DNA from: an uncultured Anaeroplasmataceae bacterium
Lineage (GTDB): Bacteria > Bacillota_I > Bacilli_A > Acholeplasmatales > Anaeroplasmataceae
Reading direction: 5' to 3'
Length of the DNA: 64,000 bases
NCBI GenBank assembly: GCA_910579215.1
Contig: CAJTTN010000005.1
Coordinates: 53,358-117,357 of the forward strand
Part shown: positions 1 to 9,621 of the stretch, one piece after another
How the letters are laid out: every line of letters begins with the position of its first letter
Position numbering within the stretch: position 1 is the stretch's first letter
Program-made: the position numbers and the translations under genes
The notes under the pieces: generated by a model
What the model was told of the DNA's origin: nothing
The model's input: only the letters and a program-made list of their open reading frames with translations
Databases searched by the model: none

Positions 1-588
1 AGCAGAGGCTCCAGCATTTAATAGATAGGAATGACAGTCTAATGAATCTAAGTATTCCTTTGCTTTGCTTGTTGCAAAGCCCTTTGCAACTCCACCTAAA
101 TCTATATTCCCCTCACCAATAAGCTTAGCATGTAGACCCTCTATCAGAATATCCGTTTCATTCATAATAGAAAGCTCAGATGCTATTATCGCATCTTTAG
201 GTAGTTTCTTATCCTCTAATGCCTGTTTCCATAAACGGGATAATCTTCCAATACATGGATTAAAGAAACCATCTGTATCCTTTTGCATTTCTATACTAAA
301 TTCTAGCAATTCCTTTAATTCAAAGGAGATTTCAGCCTCTCTTTTTTCATTTAGATCATAAACAGTACAAATCCCATTTCCTCTATGATAATCATCTGCA
401 ACATTTTCATATTTTTTATATATACTCTCTACATTCTTAGCAAGCTCTTTACTTTGTTCTGTATCATAAAAGGTAATAGTTATAACTGTATCCATCGCAT
501 AAAATGTATATTGTTCTTGAACAATAGCTTTTGAACAGGAAGCGGCAATGAAAAGCAAAAATACTATTATAAAACTTAACCTTTTCAT
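1..588 (-). CDS. apbE: FAD:protein FMN transferase ApbE, lipoprotein (3' part off the window)
   Basis: The frame is open from an ATG at 588 to the left edge, so the C-terminal part is missing. It starts with a lipoprotein signal peptide ending in an AASC lipobox. It then shows the ApbE hallmarks MDTVITITFYD near residue 35, IDLGGVAKGFA, and YLLNAGAS at the edge. ApbE proteins attach FMN to a threonine of target proteins outside the cell or in the membrane. Likely clients are RnfG and RnfD, which are encoded near the other end of this window. A GAGGAAG ribosome binding site lies about 9 bases upstream. The family call is firm; the client assignment is inference. Confidence 0.9.
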   Translation of the reverse strand, partial: MKRLSFIIVFLLFIAASCSKAIVQEQYTFYAMDTVITITFYDTEQSKELAKNVESIYKKYENVADDYHRGNGICTVYDLNEKREAEISFELKELLEFSIEMQKDTDGFFNPCIGRLSRLWKQALEDKKLPKDAIIASELSIMNETDILIEGLHAKLIGEGNIDLGGVAKGFATSKAKEYLDSLDCHSYLLNAGASA

Positions 589-757
589 CAAGAACACTTC
601 CTCTCATAATTATAAATTATACAATAATATATCCTAAAAATAAAGAAAAGCCTTATTTATTTCACAATAAAGGTATGAAAATAGCTTTCACTAGTAAATA
701 ATTATTTCATCTTAAATTTTAATATGATAAAATATAAACTGCGAAAAGGAAGATATT
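589..757. promoter_or_regulatory. Divergent intergenic region with probable promoters
   Basis: This AT-rich gap separates leftward apbE from the rightward pectate lyase gene. On the minus strand a TATAAT-like -10 lies about 30 bases before apbE. On the plus strand a GATAAAAT element lies about 25 bases before the pectate lyase. The -35 boxes are poor, so exact promoters are uncertain. Confidence 0.35.
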
Positions 758-3700
758 ATGAAAAAAGGATTGTTATTTTTATTATTATTTATTGGGCTAA
801 TATTTGTTTCTTGTTCAACAAAAACAACAGAATACACAATTACCTATCATGTTGATACAAATGAAAATACGGTTACAGCTATTACATATGCCAAGGATTT
901 TATACTTGAAAAAACAAACCTTCCTTCTGCTACTAAAGAAGGATATGGTATAGCGGGCTGGTATGTAGACTCTAATTATACAACACAGGTGAAATTTCCA
1001 TATACCGTAACGAAGGATGAATATTTCTATGCAAAATGGGCAAAGCTTCATAAGGTTAGCTTTAGCGTAAATGGAACCATCTTCTCTACGGAAGAGGTAA
1101 TGGATGAGCATACATTAAGTAGAAAAGATGCACCAACTATAGAGGGCGGAACCTTTATAAATTGGTATGTAGATTCTGTATGTCAAATTCCATATGATTT
1201 CGAAAGTAAGGTTTACTCAGATTTCACTTTATATGCTAAATATGAAATGGAAACCTTTACTGTTAGCTTTATGGATGATACTTCTTTATTAGAAAAACAA
1301 ATTGTATCTTACAAAGAAAATGCTAAAGTACCAGATGCTCCTAAAAAAGAAGGGTTCATATTTAAAGGATGGTCTATTCATGAAGATACCTTTGAAGAAT
1401 TTAATTTCAATACCCCTATTACAAAAAATATAGTTCTTTATGCTTACTTTGAAGATGGAAAGCAAAATCTACATTCCGTGACTTTATGGATTGATGGTAT
1501 AAAAACAATAGTAGAAATAGAAGATGGAAAAACTCTAGAAAATATCAAGCTACCTGAGAAGGAGGGTTATCTTCTTAAGCGCTTATATTTAGATGAAAAT
1601 AAAACCATCTCCTTTGATTGGACTTCAAAAATAACTGAAGATATCATATTATATGGCTCCTTTGAGGTTTTAACCTACTCTATAGAATTTATCGTAGACG
1701 AAGCTGTATTTTATACAACTACTGCTTCATTTAATACTACAATTTCTTCTATAACAGCGCCAGATAAAAAAGGGTATATCTTTAAGGGATGGTCTACATC
1801 TAATACGGAATATACTGCATTTGATTTTAATAGTACCATTCATTCTAATTTAAAGCTTTATGCGTTTTATGAAATACAAACCTTTACTATTAGATACTAT
1901 GACAAAGCAAATCTACTTCTAGAAGCAACCGTAAACTTTAATCAAACTGCTGAAAATAAGAGCGCTCCTGTAAAAGAGGGATTTACCTTTAAAGGGTGGT
2001 CTTTAAAAAAGGATGTTTTTGAAGCTTACGATTTTTCAGCTCCTGTAACAAAGGATATTACTCTGTATGCTTATTACGTTGCAAATGAATATACTGTTAA
2101 ATTTATAAATGAGGGAGAAGAATACTACTCCTGCTCAGCACCATATAATACAACCATTCTATTCCCAGATGCTCCTATAAAAAATGGATATGTTTTCAAG
2201 GGATGGTCTACTAGTAATATAGAATATATTGCCTTTACAAAAGATACGCTTGTAAAACAAGATATAATCTTATATGCATTCTTTACGGAGGAAATTATTG
2301 TTACCTTCATAGTAGATGGAATAGAAACTTTAGTCAAAGTAGGGTTGGGAGAGCTAATAGAACTGCCAGAATCTCCAAAGAAGGAGGGCTTCCAGTTCCT
2401 TGGCTGGTATTTAGAGGAAGATAAATTTGATTTTTCAACACCAATTTTAGAAAATTTAACTCTTGTTGCTAAATTCAGTGAAATTCAAATTGACTTAAAG
2501 TCATGTGGAGGATATAGCGAAGGATTCTATTTTGAAGCTACTCCAGTCCCTAATTCCTCTATAGCTGATTATGTTGTAACGTATCGCAAAAAGAATACGA
2601 CTACTTGGTCTAAGGTGGATGATGCTTTAATACGATTGGAAAACAATTTAATTCGTTGTGATGCTGTTGGGTTAGCGGCAGGAGAGTATGAGGTTAACAT
2701 TGAGGTACTTGAAAAAAAGGTGGATTTTACCTGTACAGTTTCTTCCTATGACAGATCAGGATATGCTCATTTTAAAGCTTCTTCTGGTATCGGAGCCTAT
2801 AATAACGATGGAAGCTTAAAAGCTAATGCTGTTGTTGTATATGTTACTGATCAAAATAAAAACACGGTAACTGCAAAAATCGGTTCAAATACTTATACAG
2901 GATTATCAGAAATACTTCAAAAACAAAATGGAAAAATACCTGTAGTAATTCGCATTATCGGTACCATTAACGCAGCAACCTGGAATAAAATTGATTATAA
3001 AATAAATGGAGTTACTTCTATTACTCCTAATCAGGTTGTTGGAGCAAACCAAAAGCCTTTATCCTTAAAGACTTATGATGAGAGCGAATTAATCTCAGGA
3101 GGATTTAATGATTTTTCAAATGATATTCAATCAGGAATTACAAAATTAAATGGACTAACAAATAAAATTAAATATGATCCTTCTAAGGAAGAATTTGATT
3201 CCTATTATAATATGTTAGATATTAGTGGTGCTAAAAATGTAACTATAGAGGGGATAGGAACTACTGCAAAATTATATCAATGGGGTTTCACTTGGAAAAA
3301 TTGCTCATCTATAGAAATTCGCAATTTAACCTTTGATGATTACACAGAGGATGCTTGTAGCTTTGAGGGTAGTGATGATTCAACTACACTTGATGGATTT
3401 ACAACAGGACATATTTGGATTCATCATAACACCTTTAATGAGGGAAAAAATAATTGGGATGTTTGTAATGAACAGGATAAGCATGAGGGAGATGGTGCTA
3501 CCGATTTTAAAAAGAATGCCTACATAACCGTTGCCTATAATCATTATTATAAGAACCACAAAACAGGGCTAGTTGGGGGATCTGATTCTCAGCATACTGC
3601 ATGCGTAACCTTCCATCATAACTTCTATGACCAATGTAGTAGTAGACTACCTTTAGGTAGACAAGCAAATATGCATATGTATAATAACTATTATTATAAG

Positions 3701-4690
3701 TCCTCTGGAACAAATATGTCTATTCGAGCAAACGGATATGCTTTAGTAGAAAATTGCGTATTTGAAGAGGTGAACAATCCGTTTGAAGTTAAGGCTACAG
3801 CTGCTATTAAGTCTTACAACAATATACTTACAGGCTGTAAAGGATTAAATCAAGCAACAGTTGTAAACTCTAGAACTGAAGCTGTAGAAAATTCTAATAT
3901 ATATGGAACAGATTTTGATACGAATGCTTCTATCTTCTACTATGATGCAACAAATAAGACTTCTAAAGTTTCCATTTTACATGAGACTTCCAAGGTTAAA
4001 GAATACTGTAAGCTTTATGCTGGTGCACTTAAAAATAGTGCTACAAATCCTGGTGGTTCTTCTGGTTCAAATCCTAATCCAACTCCACCAGAAGAAACAG
4101 GAACATGGGAAACAATTTTTAAGGATGATTTTTCTTCCTCATCAATTATAACTCATACTTCAAATGGATCTATACCAACTGAACAGGGATTTTATTATAC
4201 TTATACTACTGGAGGCAATCAAGAATTAAATCATATAGCTGTAAGCAATGGAGTTTTAAATATCAATGATACTTCTGATGTTGCAACCACCTATGGATAC
4301 TATATCATTGGATCCTCCTATACAGCTAAAAAGGTGAGAATTTCCTTAGATTTCACACCTCAAACATCTAATGGTAAATGGACACCCATACACTTTTTAG
4401 ATGGTCAACAGAATTTAGGAATACGTACTGATGCAGATAAGGTTTTAGGCTATACAATAGATGCTGGAGTTACAAATGTTAAAATCTTGTCTTCTGCGAT
4501 GAGTGCAAAAACAATGTATCATATTGAGCTACTCATAGATTTTACAACAAAAACTACTGTAGTAAAAATAGATACTTCGTCTATGGAAATAACAGGATAT
4601 GCTCCTGAGATTCAAGGAATAATGTTTCAAACTGCTACAGCGATACGTTCATTTATAATAGATAATTTACATATTGAAACGTTTAATTAA
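758..4690 (+). CDS. Secreted pectate lyase lipoprotein (PL1-like) with eight InlB B-repeats
   Basis: The 1310-residue protein begins with a lipoprotein signal peptide (lipobox FVSC). Eight repeats of about 70 residues follow at roughly 27-575, each with a central GY/GF..KGW motif and an LYAxF/LYAxY end; they are InlB B-repeat/Flg_new modules. A right-handed beta-helix pectate lyase domain occupies about 660-1090. It includes WIHHNTF near 887, DGATDF near 911 and SSRLPLGRQ near 961, the usual region of the catalytic arginine. A Gly/Pro/Ser-rich linker leads to a C-terminal jelly-roll-like domain (about 1115-1310) that may bind carbohydrate. The likely role is cutting polygalacturonate at the cell surface. 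The uxuA/uxuB genes at 61-63 kb would process the resulting uronates. Exact substrate is not shown by the sequence. Confidence 0.88.
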   Translation: MKKGLLFLLLFIGLIFVSCSTKTTEYTITYHVDTNENTVTAITYAKDFILEKTNLPSATKEGYGIAGWYVDSNYTTQVKFPYTVTKDEYFYAKWAKLHKVSFSVNGTIFSTEEVMDEHTLSRKDAPTIEGGTFINWYVDSVCQIPYDFESKVYSDFTLYAKYEMETFTVSFMDDTSLLEKQIVSYKENAKVPDAPKKEGFIFKGWSIHEDTFEEFNFNTPITKNIVLYAYFEDGKQNLHSVTLWIDGIKTIVEIEDGKTLENIKLPEKEGYLLKRLYLDENKTISFDWTSKITEDIILYGSFEVLTYSIEFIVDEAVFYTTTASFNTTISSITAPDKKGYIFKGWSTSNTEYTAFDFNSTIHSNLKLYAFYEIQTFTIRYYDKANLLLEATVNFNQTAENKSAPVKEGFTFKGWSLKKDVFEAYDFSAPVTKDITLYAYYVANEYTVKFINEGEEYYSCSAPYNTTILFPDAPIKNGYVFKGWSTSNIEYIAFTKDTLVKQDIILYAFFTEEIIVTFIVDGIETLVKVGLGELIELPESPKKEGFQFLGWYLEEDKFDFSTPILENLTLVAKFSEIQIDLKSCGGYSEGFYFEATPVPNSSIADYVVTYRKKNTTTWSKVDDALIRLENNLIRCDAVGLAAGEYEVNIEVLEKKVDFTCTVSSYDRSGYAHFKASSGIGAYNNDGSLKANAVVVYVTDQNKNTVTAKIGSNTYTGLSEILQKQNGKIPVVIRIIGTINAATWNKIDYKINGVTSITPNQVVGANQKPLSLKTYDESELISGGFNDFSNDIQSGITKLNGLTNKIKYDPSKEEFDSYYNMLDISGAKNVTIEGIGTTAKLYQWGFTWKNCSSIEIRNLTFDDYTEDACSFEGSDDSTTLDGFTTGHIWIHHNTFNEGKNNWDVCNEQDKHEGDGATDFKKNAYITVAYNHYYKNHKTGLVGGSDSQHTACVTFHHNFYDQCSSRLPLGRQANMHMYNNYYYKSSGTNMSIRANGYALVENCVFEEVNNPFEVKATAAIKSYNNILTGCKGLNQATVVNSRTEAVENSNIYGTDFDTNASIFYYDATNKTSKVSILHETSKVKEYCKLYAGALKNSATNPGGSSGSNPNPTPPEETGTWETIFKDDFSSSSIITHTSNGSIPTEQGFYYTYTTGGNQELNHIAVSNGVLNINDTSDVATTYGYYIIGSSYTAKKVRISLDFTPQTSNGKWTPIHFLDGQQNLGIRTDADKVLGYTIDAGVTNVKILSSAMSAKTMYHIELLIDFTTKTTVVKIDTSSMEITGYAPEIQGIMFQTATAIRSFIIDNLHIETFN

Positions 4691-4692
4691 AC

Positions 4693-4738
4693 AAAAAAAA
4701 GAGTTTATCCATTGGAAACCTAGATAAACTCTTTTTTA
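4693..4738. terminator. Bidirectional Rho-independent terminator
   Basis: A 9-bp perfect stem (4701-4709 with 4723-4731) is flanked by an A-run on the left and a T-run on the right. It lies between two convergent genes, so it can stop transcription from both sides. Confidence 0.85.
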
Positions 4739-4744
4739 TTACCT

Positions 4745-6283
4745 TTAAAAGAGAGGTGCAAATAGATAAAGAATATAAGCAACTAATCTTTGCCATAGGG
4801 ATCTTTTTTTCCATTCTTCATAGGTAATTTGACGACTTTCTGCACAAGCCTTTAAAAAATCATTTTGCATATTTTTAATTTCTTCATCTAATAGAACTAA
4901 AGCTCCACACTCATAATGTAAAAATAAGCTTCTATAATCCATATTAATTGTACCAATAAAAGCATATTTATTATCTACAATAATATTTTTAGCATGGTTA
5001 AATCCTTTTGAATATTCGTAAATTTTTCCTCCTGCTGTTAATATATCTCTATAATTCGAACGAGCCAAATAAAAGGCTGTTTTTTTATCTGGTATGCCTG
5101 GCATTAGAATTCTAACATCGACTCCACTTTTTGCTGCTAATACTATATTTTCTAACATATTACTATCTAAAACTAAGTATGGTGTAGAGATATACAAGGT
5201 TTTATCCGCACCTGTTATTAAAGAACGAAATACATCATAGCTAATATTTTTTTGATTTGATGGCCCATCGCCAAAGGGTAATATAAAGCTTGAGTTTCTA
5301 GAAATTCCTGTATCCATATAATAGTTTTCTAAAGGTAAAATTTCTTGTGTTGACATATACCACATTTCTGTAAATAATGCAATAAATGTAGTAACTGCAT
5401 CTCCATAATATTTACCACAATTATCTCTCCAAAAGCCAAAGCGTTCTTTCATATGAACATACTCATCTGCAAAATTATCTCCACCGCAATAGGCTATTTT
5501 ACCATCAATGATTGTTATTTTGCGATGATCACGATAATTAAAAGCTGGATTAATGTTTAATCCTAAAGGATTATAATTCGTAATTTGACAGTTTGGAATA
5601 TTGGTTATTCTTTTCAATGTCTTAGTTTTTAAAGTAGCCTTAGATCCTAAGTCGTCATATATAATTTTTATTTCTACTCCTGCTTCACCCTTTTGTTCTA
5701 AGATAGGTAAAAGCTTTGAAAGAAGATACCCATCTCCAATAATAAAGGTTTCTATAAAAATATATTTTTCTGCCTGCTTAATTTCTAAAAGCATATCCTC
5801 AAACTTTTCCTTACCATCACGTAAAAATGTATAAACTGTATTTTTATAAACTGGATAATCATCCTTCAAAACTCTCGCAAATTTTAAAGCCTTAGAATCT
5901 AATAATCCAAGTTCATCTATAACACCATTATCAAAGGAATACTTTTTCATTTCTGAGTAGAATTTTTTTTGTTTTCTGCGAGGGAGCCTTCTACTAGAGG
6001 AATTTAACATATAAAGAAGCGTAAATGGCAATGGCAATAACATAATTAGGATAGACCATGTCAGCTTATAACTTGTTAAAATTGGCTTATGGATAATATG
6101 CATGACCACAATAAAACCAATACATTCAATAACCAAATATAAAACGATATTCAATTGATTATAAAAATTTATTTGAAACATTAAAGTAAATAAATAAATT
6201 TGAATAGCAAACACAAAAAGTGTAATACATAAGGTAACTATTCTTTTCCATATTGGTAAACTACGTCTTTCGTTTTGCGTCAT
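4745..6283 (-). CDS. cls: Cardiolipin synthase
   Basis: The 512-residue phospholipase D-superfamily protein has two N-terminal transmembrane segments and two HKD motifs, HRKITIIDGKIAYCGGDN and HAKNIIVDNKYAFIGTINMD. This is the normal length and layout of bacterial cardiolipin synthases, which join two phosphatidylglycerols into cardiolipin at the membrane. The ATG at 6283 has a strong AGGAGGTG site. It starts 21 bases after the sensor kinase gene, so it is probably the third gene of the two-component operon, which suggests control by membrane or envelope stress. Confidence 0.93.
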   Translation of the reverse strand: MTQNERRSLPIWKRIVTLCITLFVFAIQIYLFTLMFQINFYNQLNIVLYLVIECIGFIVVMHIIHKPILTSYKLTWSILIMLLPLPFTLLYMLNSSSRRLPRRKQKKFYSEMKKYSFDNGVIDELGLLDSKALKFARVLKDDYPVYKNTVYTFLRDGKEKFEDMLLEIKQAEKYIFIETFIIGDGYLLSKLLPILEQKGEAGVEIKIIYDDLGSKATLKTKTLKRITNIPNCQITNYNPLGLNINPAFNYRDHRKITIIDGKIAYCGGDNFADEYVHMKERFGFWRDNCGKYYGDAVTTFIALFTEMWYMSTQEILPLENYYMDTGISRNSSFILPFGDGPSNQKNISYDVFRSLITGADKTLYISTPYLVLDSNMLENIVLAAKSGVDVRILMPGIPDKKTAFYLARSNYRDILTAGGKIYEYSKGFNHAKNIIVDNKYAFIGTINMDYRSLFLHYECGALVLLDEEIKNMQNDFLKACAESRQITYEEWKKRSLWQRLVAYILYLFAPLF

Positions 6284-6304
6284 TACCCTTCACCTCCTAT
6301 AGCT

Positions 6305-7591
6305 TTACTTTGTTATAATAAAGGAAACTCCTATAGACTCATTCTTTACAATCAGCTTCATCCCAAAGAAATCCACTGTTTTTTGAACTATAGACATTCC
6401 CAATCCAAATTCTCCTTTACTTCCTTTTTCATAAGGCTTAAAAGAATGTTTTATAAATTGCTCATCTATATGCTCTCCATCATTATATATTCTTAACCGA
6501 TCTTTTTTTAAAATGACCTTTATTTTTGATTTTGCATATCGTTTTGCATTATCTATTATATTATCTACAACCGTAAAATAATTCTCACGATAGCCTTTAA
6601 AGAAGATATCCTCTGTCAAATCAAGTTCAATTTCTAACTCTGTTTGGAACTTATAGCCCATGACAACCTCTTCAATGACCTCCTTCATATCTACATCCTC
6701 AAATTCATGATCCTTTTGTAAATATTCCAAGGAATTGTATTGAAGAAGTCGATTAACTTTATGCTTTAAAATTTCTGCCTGAGAAATAATAATACGGCTA
6801 CTCTCTTCATCTGCCATTCCATCTTGCTGAGCTTCTGCATAGGACTTGATAACGGCAATAGGCGTTTTGAAATCATGACTCATATTTTGAAGCATTTCTT
6901 GCTTCTGCTTTTCACTTTCCTGTATCTCCACTCTCATAGTCTCAATAGTACGAGATAGCTCTCCAATCTCATCTAAGGCAGCATCTTGATAAGATACATT
7001 ATAGCCATTAGAAGGAAGGCTTAAAATATGATTTTGTAATCGATGTAGTCTCTTCGTAAATTGATTACTCCAAAGGACGATACAAATAATTGCTAAACAA
7101 ACGATGATAATAAATACTAAAATAATTTGTAACGAAACTGTATTCGATAGATTATGAACAAACAATGAATTTGTAACAATTAAATTGAAGCCTTGTATTC
7201 CTTCTGTAAATGTAACAACATAATAGATAGTCTTATGATCTAAATTAATAATCTTTCTTTTTACTATAGAGGTATCTTTTTGAACTGCAATTGCCTCTTC
7301 AATAATTTTTTCTAATTCCTTAGGACTTAAATAGGAGGTAATATCAGTAGAAGCCATGACAAGTCCACCTCTAACCTTTACAAAGCCTACTTTCATATCG
7401 TCAAAATCCACATTAGGATCCTGTGTATGGGCATTTAAAAGTGCAGAATAGGTAATTAGACGAGAATAGGTTTCTTGTTCAGCAACATCCTTTAAACGAA
7501 TTAAGGTAATGGATGTGAAAGAAACTGCAGATATGATTAAAATAAAGGTAAATAAAATAGCAATTTGACCTGAGATAGATAATTTTTTCAT
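6305..7591 (-). CDS. Sensor histidine kinase
   Basis: This 428-residue membrane kinase has transmembrane segments at about 10-30 and 155-175 flanking an extracellular sensor region. A HAMP-like linker, the phospho-acceptor box MSHDFKTPIAVIKSY (His near 240) and a HATPase domain with an N-box (VVDNIIDNAKRYA) and the G-box GEFGLGMSIVQ follow. It overlaps the response regulator by four bases (ATGA), so the two are co-translated partners. The signal is unknown. Confidence 0.92.
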   Translation of the reverse strand: MKKLSISGQIAILFTFILIISAVSFTSITLIRLKDVAEQETYSRLITYSALLNAHTQDPNVDFDDMKVGFVKVRGGLVMASTDITSYLSPKELEKIIEEAIAVQKDTSIVKRKIINLDHKTIYYVVTFTEGIQGFNLIVTNSLFVHNLSNTVSLQIILVFIIIVCLAIICIVLWSNQFTKRLHRLQNHILSLPSNGYNVSYQDAALDEIGELSRTIETMRVEIQESEKQKQEMLQNMSHDFKTPIAVIKSYAEAQQDGMADEESSRIIISQAEILKHKVNRLLQYNSLEYLQKDHEFEDVDMKEVIEEVVMGYKFQTELEIELDLTEDIFFKGYRENYFTVVDNIIDNAKRYAKSKIKVILKKDRLRIYNDGEHIDEQFIKHSFKPYEKGSKGEFGLGMSIVQKTVDFFGMKLIVKNESIGVSFIITK

Positions 7592-8265
7592 GGAATCAGC
7601 CTATATCCATATCCATAAATTGTTTCTATTTGTAATTCAGGCATTTTAGAACGTAATCTTCTTAACAAATCATCTACAACACGATCACTCCCAAAATAGT
7701 CTTCTCCCCATACGGCATTTAAGATTTGATCTCTAGAAAAAGCCTTACTTGGATTTTCAGCCAAGTATAATAATAGATCATACTCCTTAGAGGTTAAAGA
7801 AACTGGATCATTTTGAAAGGAGACACTTCTTCTATCTTTATCTAAAATATAATTTCCTAATAGTAACAAATTTTTATTTGTTTTAATCGTAGAATTAAAT
7901 TCATAAGTTCTAGCTAAAAGATTTTTCACACGTAACACAAGCTCTCTTATAGAATAGGGCTTAGCTAGGTAATCATCACTCCCCAATTCTAATCCCATAA
8001 TTTTATCGATATCCTGATCTCTTGCTGAAGTAAAAATGACAGGCTTTGTCGGATTTTTCTCTCTAATTTTTTTGATTAAATCATATCCACTTATAATTCC
8101 AGGCAGCATAATATCTAAGATCCATAAATCATAAGCAAACTCTGCATCCTGTAAAGCCTCTTCTCCATTAGAATAAAGCTTTACCTCATATCCCTCTGTA
8201 CAAAGATATTTGAGAACTAGTGCTGCAAGATTTTTTTCATCTTCTACAATTGCAATTTTATACAT
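7588..8265 (-). CDS. OmpR-family response regulator
   Basis: The receiver domain has the acidic pocket (EDE near the N-terminus), the phospho-acceptor Asp in LWILDIMLPG near residue 51, a conserved Thr/Ser (FTSA) and KPYSIREL. The C-terminal winged helix ends in YGYGYRL, typical of OmpR/PhoB regulators. I chose the ATG at 8265 over a GTG at 8274 because AGGTGA lies at the right distance from the ATG. It heads a run with the kinase and cls. Its TGA stop inside the ATGA overlap shows that TGA is a stop codon here. Confidence 0.92.
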   Translation of the reverse strand: MYKIAIVEDEKNLAALVLKYLCTEGYEVKLYSNGEEALQDAEFAYDLWILDIMLPGIISGYDLIKKIREKNPTKPVIFTSARDQDIDKIMGLELGSDDYLAKPYSIRELVLRVKNLLARTYEFNSTIKTNKNLLLLGNYILDKDRRSVSFQNDPVSLTSKEYDLLLYLAENPSKAFSRDQILNAVWGEDYFGSDRVVDDLLRRLRSKMPELQIETIYGYGYRLIP

Positions 8266-8297
8266 TTCAATCACCTACTTAATGTTACTATACTATT

Positions 8298-8303
8298 ATT
8301 ATA
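8298..8303 (-). promoter_or_regulatory. Probable -10 box of the two-component operon
   Basis: A perfect TATAAT on the minus strand lies about 33 bases before the response regulator start. The expected -35 position (about 8321-8326) falls in one arm of the perfect inverted repeat 8321-8358 and is a poor match to TTGACA, which fits an activator- or repressor-dependent promoter. Confidence 0.5.
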
Positions 8304-8320
8304 CTATACTTTTTAATAGG

Positions 8321-8358
8321 GATAAAGGGCAACCTAAATTTTTCGGTTGCCCTTTATC
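8321..8358. repeat. Perfect 14-bp inverted repeat upstream of the two-component operon
   Basis: Arms 8321-8334 and 8345-8358 are exact complements around a 10-base AT-rich loop. No T-run follows on either strand, so it is not a standard terminator. It overlaps the -35 region of the response regulator promoter. It could be an operator or a transcript hairpin. Confidence 0.7.
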
Positions 8359-8392
8359 TTGGGAGAGTTATAGTTTGCTTATGAAAAAAGTT

Positions 8393-8438
8393 TCTATCTA
8401 TGTAGGGATATTTAGATAGATACTGTCTTTTAAAGACA
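8393..8438. repeat. Two further small inverted repeats in the same gap
   Basis: An 8-bp inverted repeat (8393-8400 with 8413-8420) is followed by a 15-base palindrome with 7-bp arms around one base (8424-8438). Both lie in the 259-base gap between the response regulator and the membrane protein gene. They may be operator sites; no function is shown. Confidence 0.45.
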
Positions 8439-8524
8439 CCTATAGTATATAATAAGAAAACGTTATGAATATCGCAAAATTATGGGAAATTGTGAAAAAA
8501 TTAAAAATTTAGTTTTTTTTACTA

Positions 8525-9496
8525 TTAATCGTAATATTTTTCCTTTTGGTGAAGCTTTAAACAGTTGTGCTGTTCCATAATGCTGTCCAATTTAACAATA
8601 AGCTTAGAATTTTTAATATGAAATATAAAAGCTCCTATTGCGTATGGAAAAAGAAGTATTTCTGAAAACAAAAGTAAAAGGGTTTTTTTTATCAAGTTGA
8701 ACTGGAAGAAAGGATTCTTATCTTTTGCAACAATACCCTCAATAACTTTATTTTTATTTCTTCCAATATAATAATAATTTCCATAAAATTTAGAATTCGT
8801 CAATTTAATTTTAATTTTTGTTTCACAAAGTAAATCTGAATTTTCTTCTATTTTATAAACATTGTGCTTACGATCTGCTATACTAATTCTAGGAGCTATA
8901 AAAACGTATATTCCATTTAAAATTATGATTACACCAACCGTAATTCCTACCCATCCATTTAATTTTTTTACTTCATTTGGCTGACTAGCAAAGGAGGTAA
9001 TCGCTATGGTTGTAAGAGCTATTGCTGTAAAGGCTGAGCATAAATTTGTCACCTTAATATTTCTGTAATAATGTCCTTTCCCATAAGCATTAAAGCATCC
9101 CTTAATCGCTACTCCAAGCTCTACAAAAGAAACCAATGCTATTAAAATTCCTAGGTATTGTGGATATGTCCTAGCCTCAAACCTTTCAAACAACATGAAT
9201 ATCATATAAATCGTATATTGTACTCCTGCAAGAATTAAAAAGATTCCTACACAATTATTTCTAAACTTAAATGTTCTCCTTTGTGGCTTCGTAGCACCTT
9301 GAAGACATTCCCATCTAGAAAGAAGCATAAAAAGATTAACAACTGCAGTAACAAAAAAAACTGCATTAATTACAAATCCTAAGATCAACTTAATTCCAGC
9401 TAGGATTAAATTAAATAAAATAGAGAATCTCGCATGAAACATTGTGCGCTGCTCAAAGCTGAGACTTCTATATTTTTGAAGCCAATCTCTCATCAT
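8525..9496 (-). CDS. Polytopic membrane protein, function unknown
   Basis: The 323-residue protein has about six or seven hydrophobic segments: two in residues 25-60, two at 85-125, two at 150-205, and one at 275-300. The loops are basic, and about 80 residues before the last segment form a soluble beta-rich region. I recognise no family motif. The first of two adjacent ATGs has an AAGGAG site 6 bases upstream. The gap before rpoE is small, but a terminator after rpoE lies between, so it may have its own promoter. Confidence 0.65.
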   Translation of the reverse strand: MMRDWLQKYRSLSFEQRTMFHARFSILFNLILAGIKLILGFVINAVFFVTAVVNLFMLLSRWECLQGATKPQRRTFKFRNNCVGIFLILAGVQYTIYMIFMLFERFEARTYPQYLGILIALVSFVELGVAIKGCFNAYGKGHYYRNIKVTNLCSAFTAIALTTIAITSFASQPNEVKKLNGWVGITVGVIIILNGIYVFIAPRISIADRKHNVYKIEENSDLLCETKIKIKLTNSKFYGNYYYIGRNKNKVIEGIVAKDKNPFFQFNLIKKTLLLLFSEILLFPYAIGAFIFHIKNSKLIVKLDSIMEQHNCLKLHQKEKYYD

Positions 9497-9588
9497 TTAC
9501 TTCTCCTTATTACCTCCATTATACAATAATACTAAATAATAATCTATCTAATTTTTTAAAGCTTTTTACTCATTTATAAATAATAATA

Positions 9589-9613
9589 AAACCAGTATAT
9601 TTCTATACTGGGC
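9589..9613 (-). terminator. Terminator of rpoE
   Basis: An 8-bp stem (9592-9599 with 9604-9611) and a 4-base loop are followed on the minus strand by a T-rich tract. It lies just after the rpoE stop. Confidence 0.7.
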
Positions 9614-9621
9614 TTTGTAAA

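Noticed and set aside
65..361. Plus-strand frame of 98 codons at the left edge
   Set aside because: It is antisense to apbE, whose minus-strand frame carries clear family motifs.
7588..8265. Mycoplasma-type code with TGA read as Trp
   Set aside because: TGA ends the response regulator, helicase and yaaA frames exactly at ATGA overlaps, and tryptophans use TGG.
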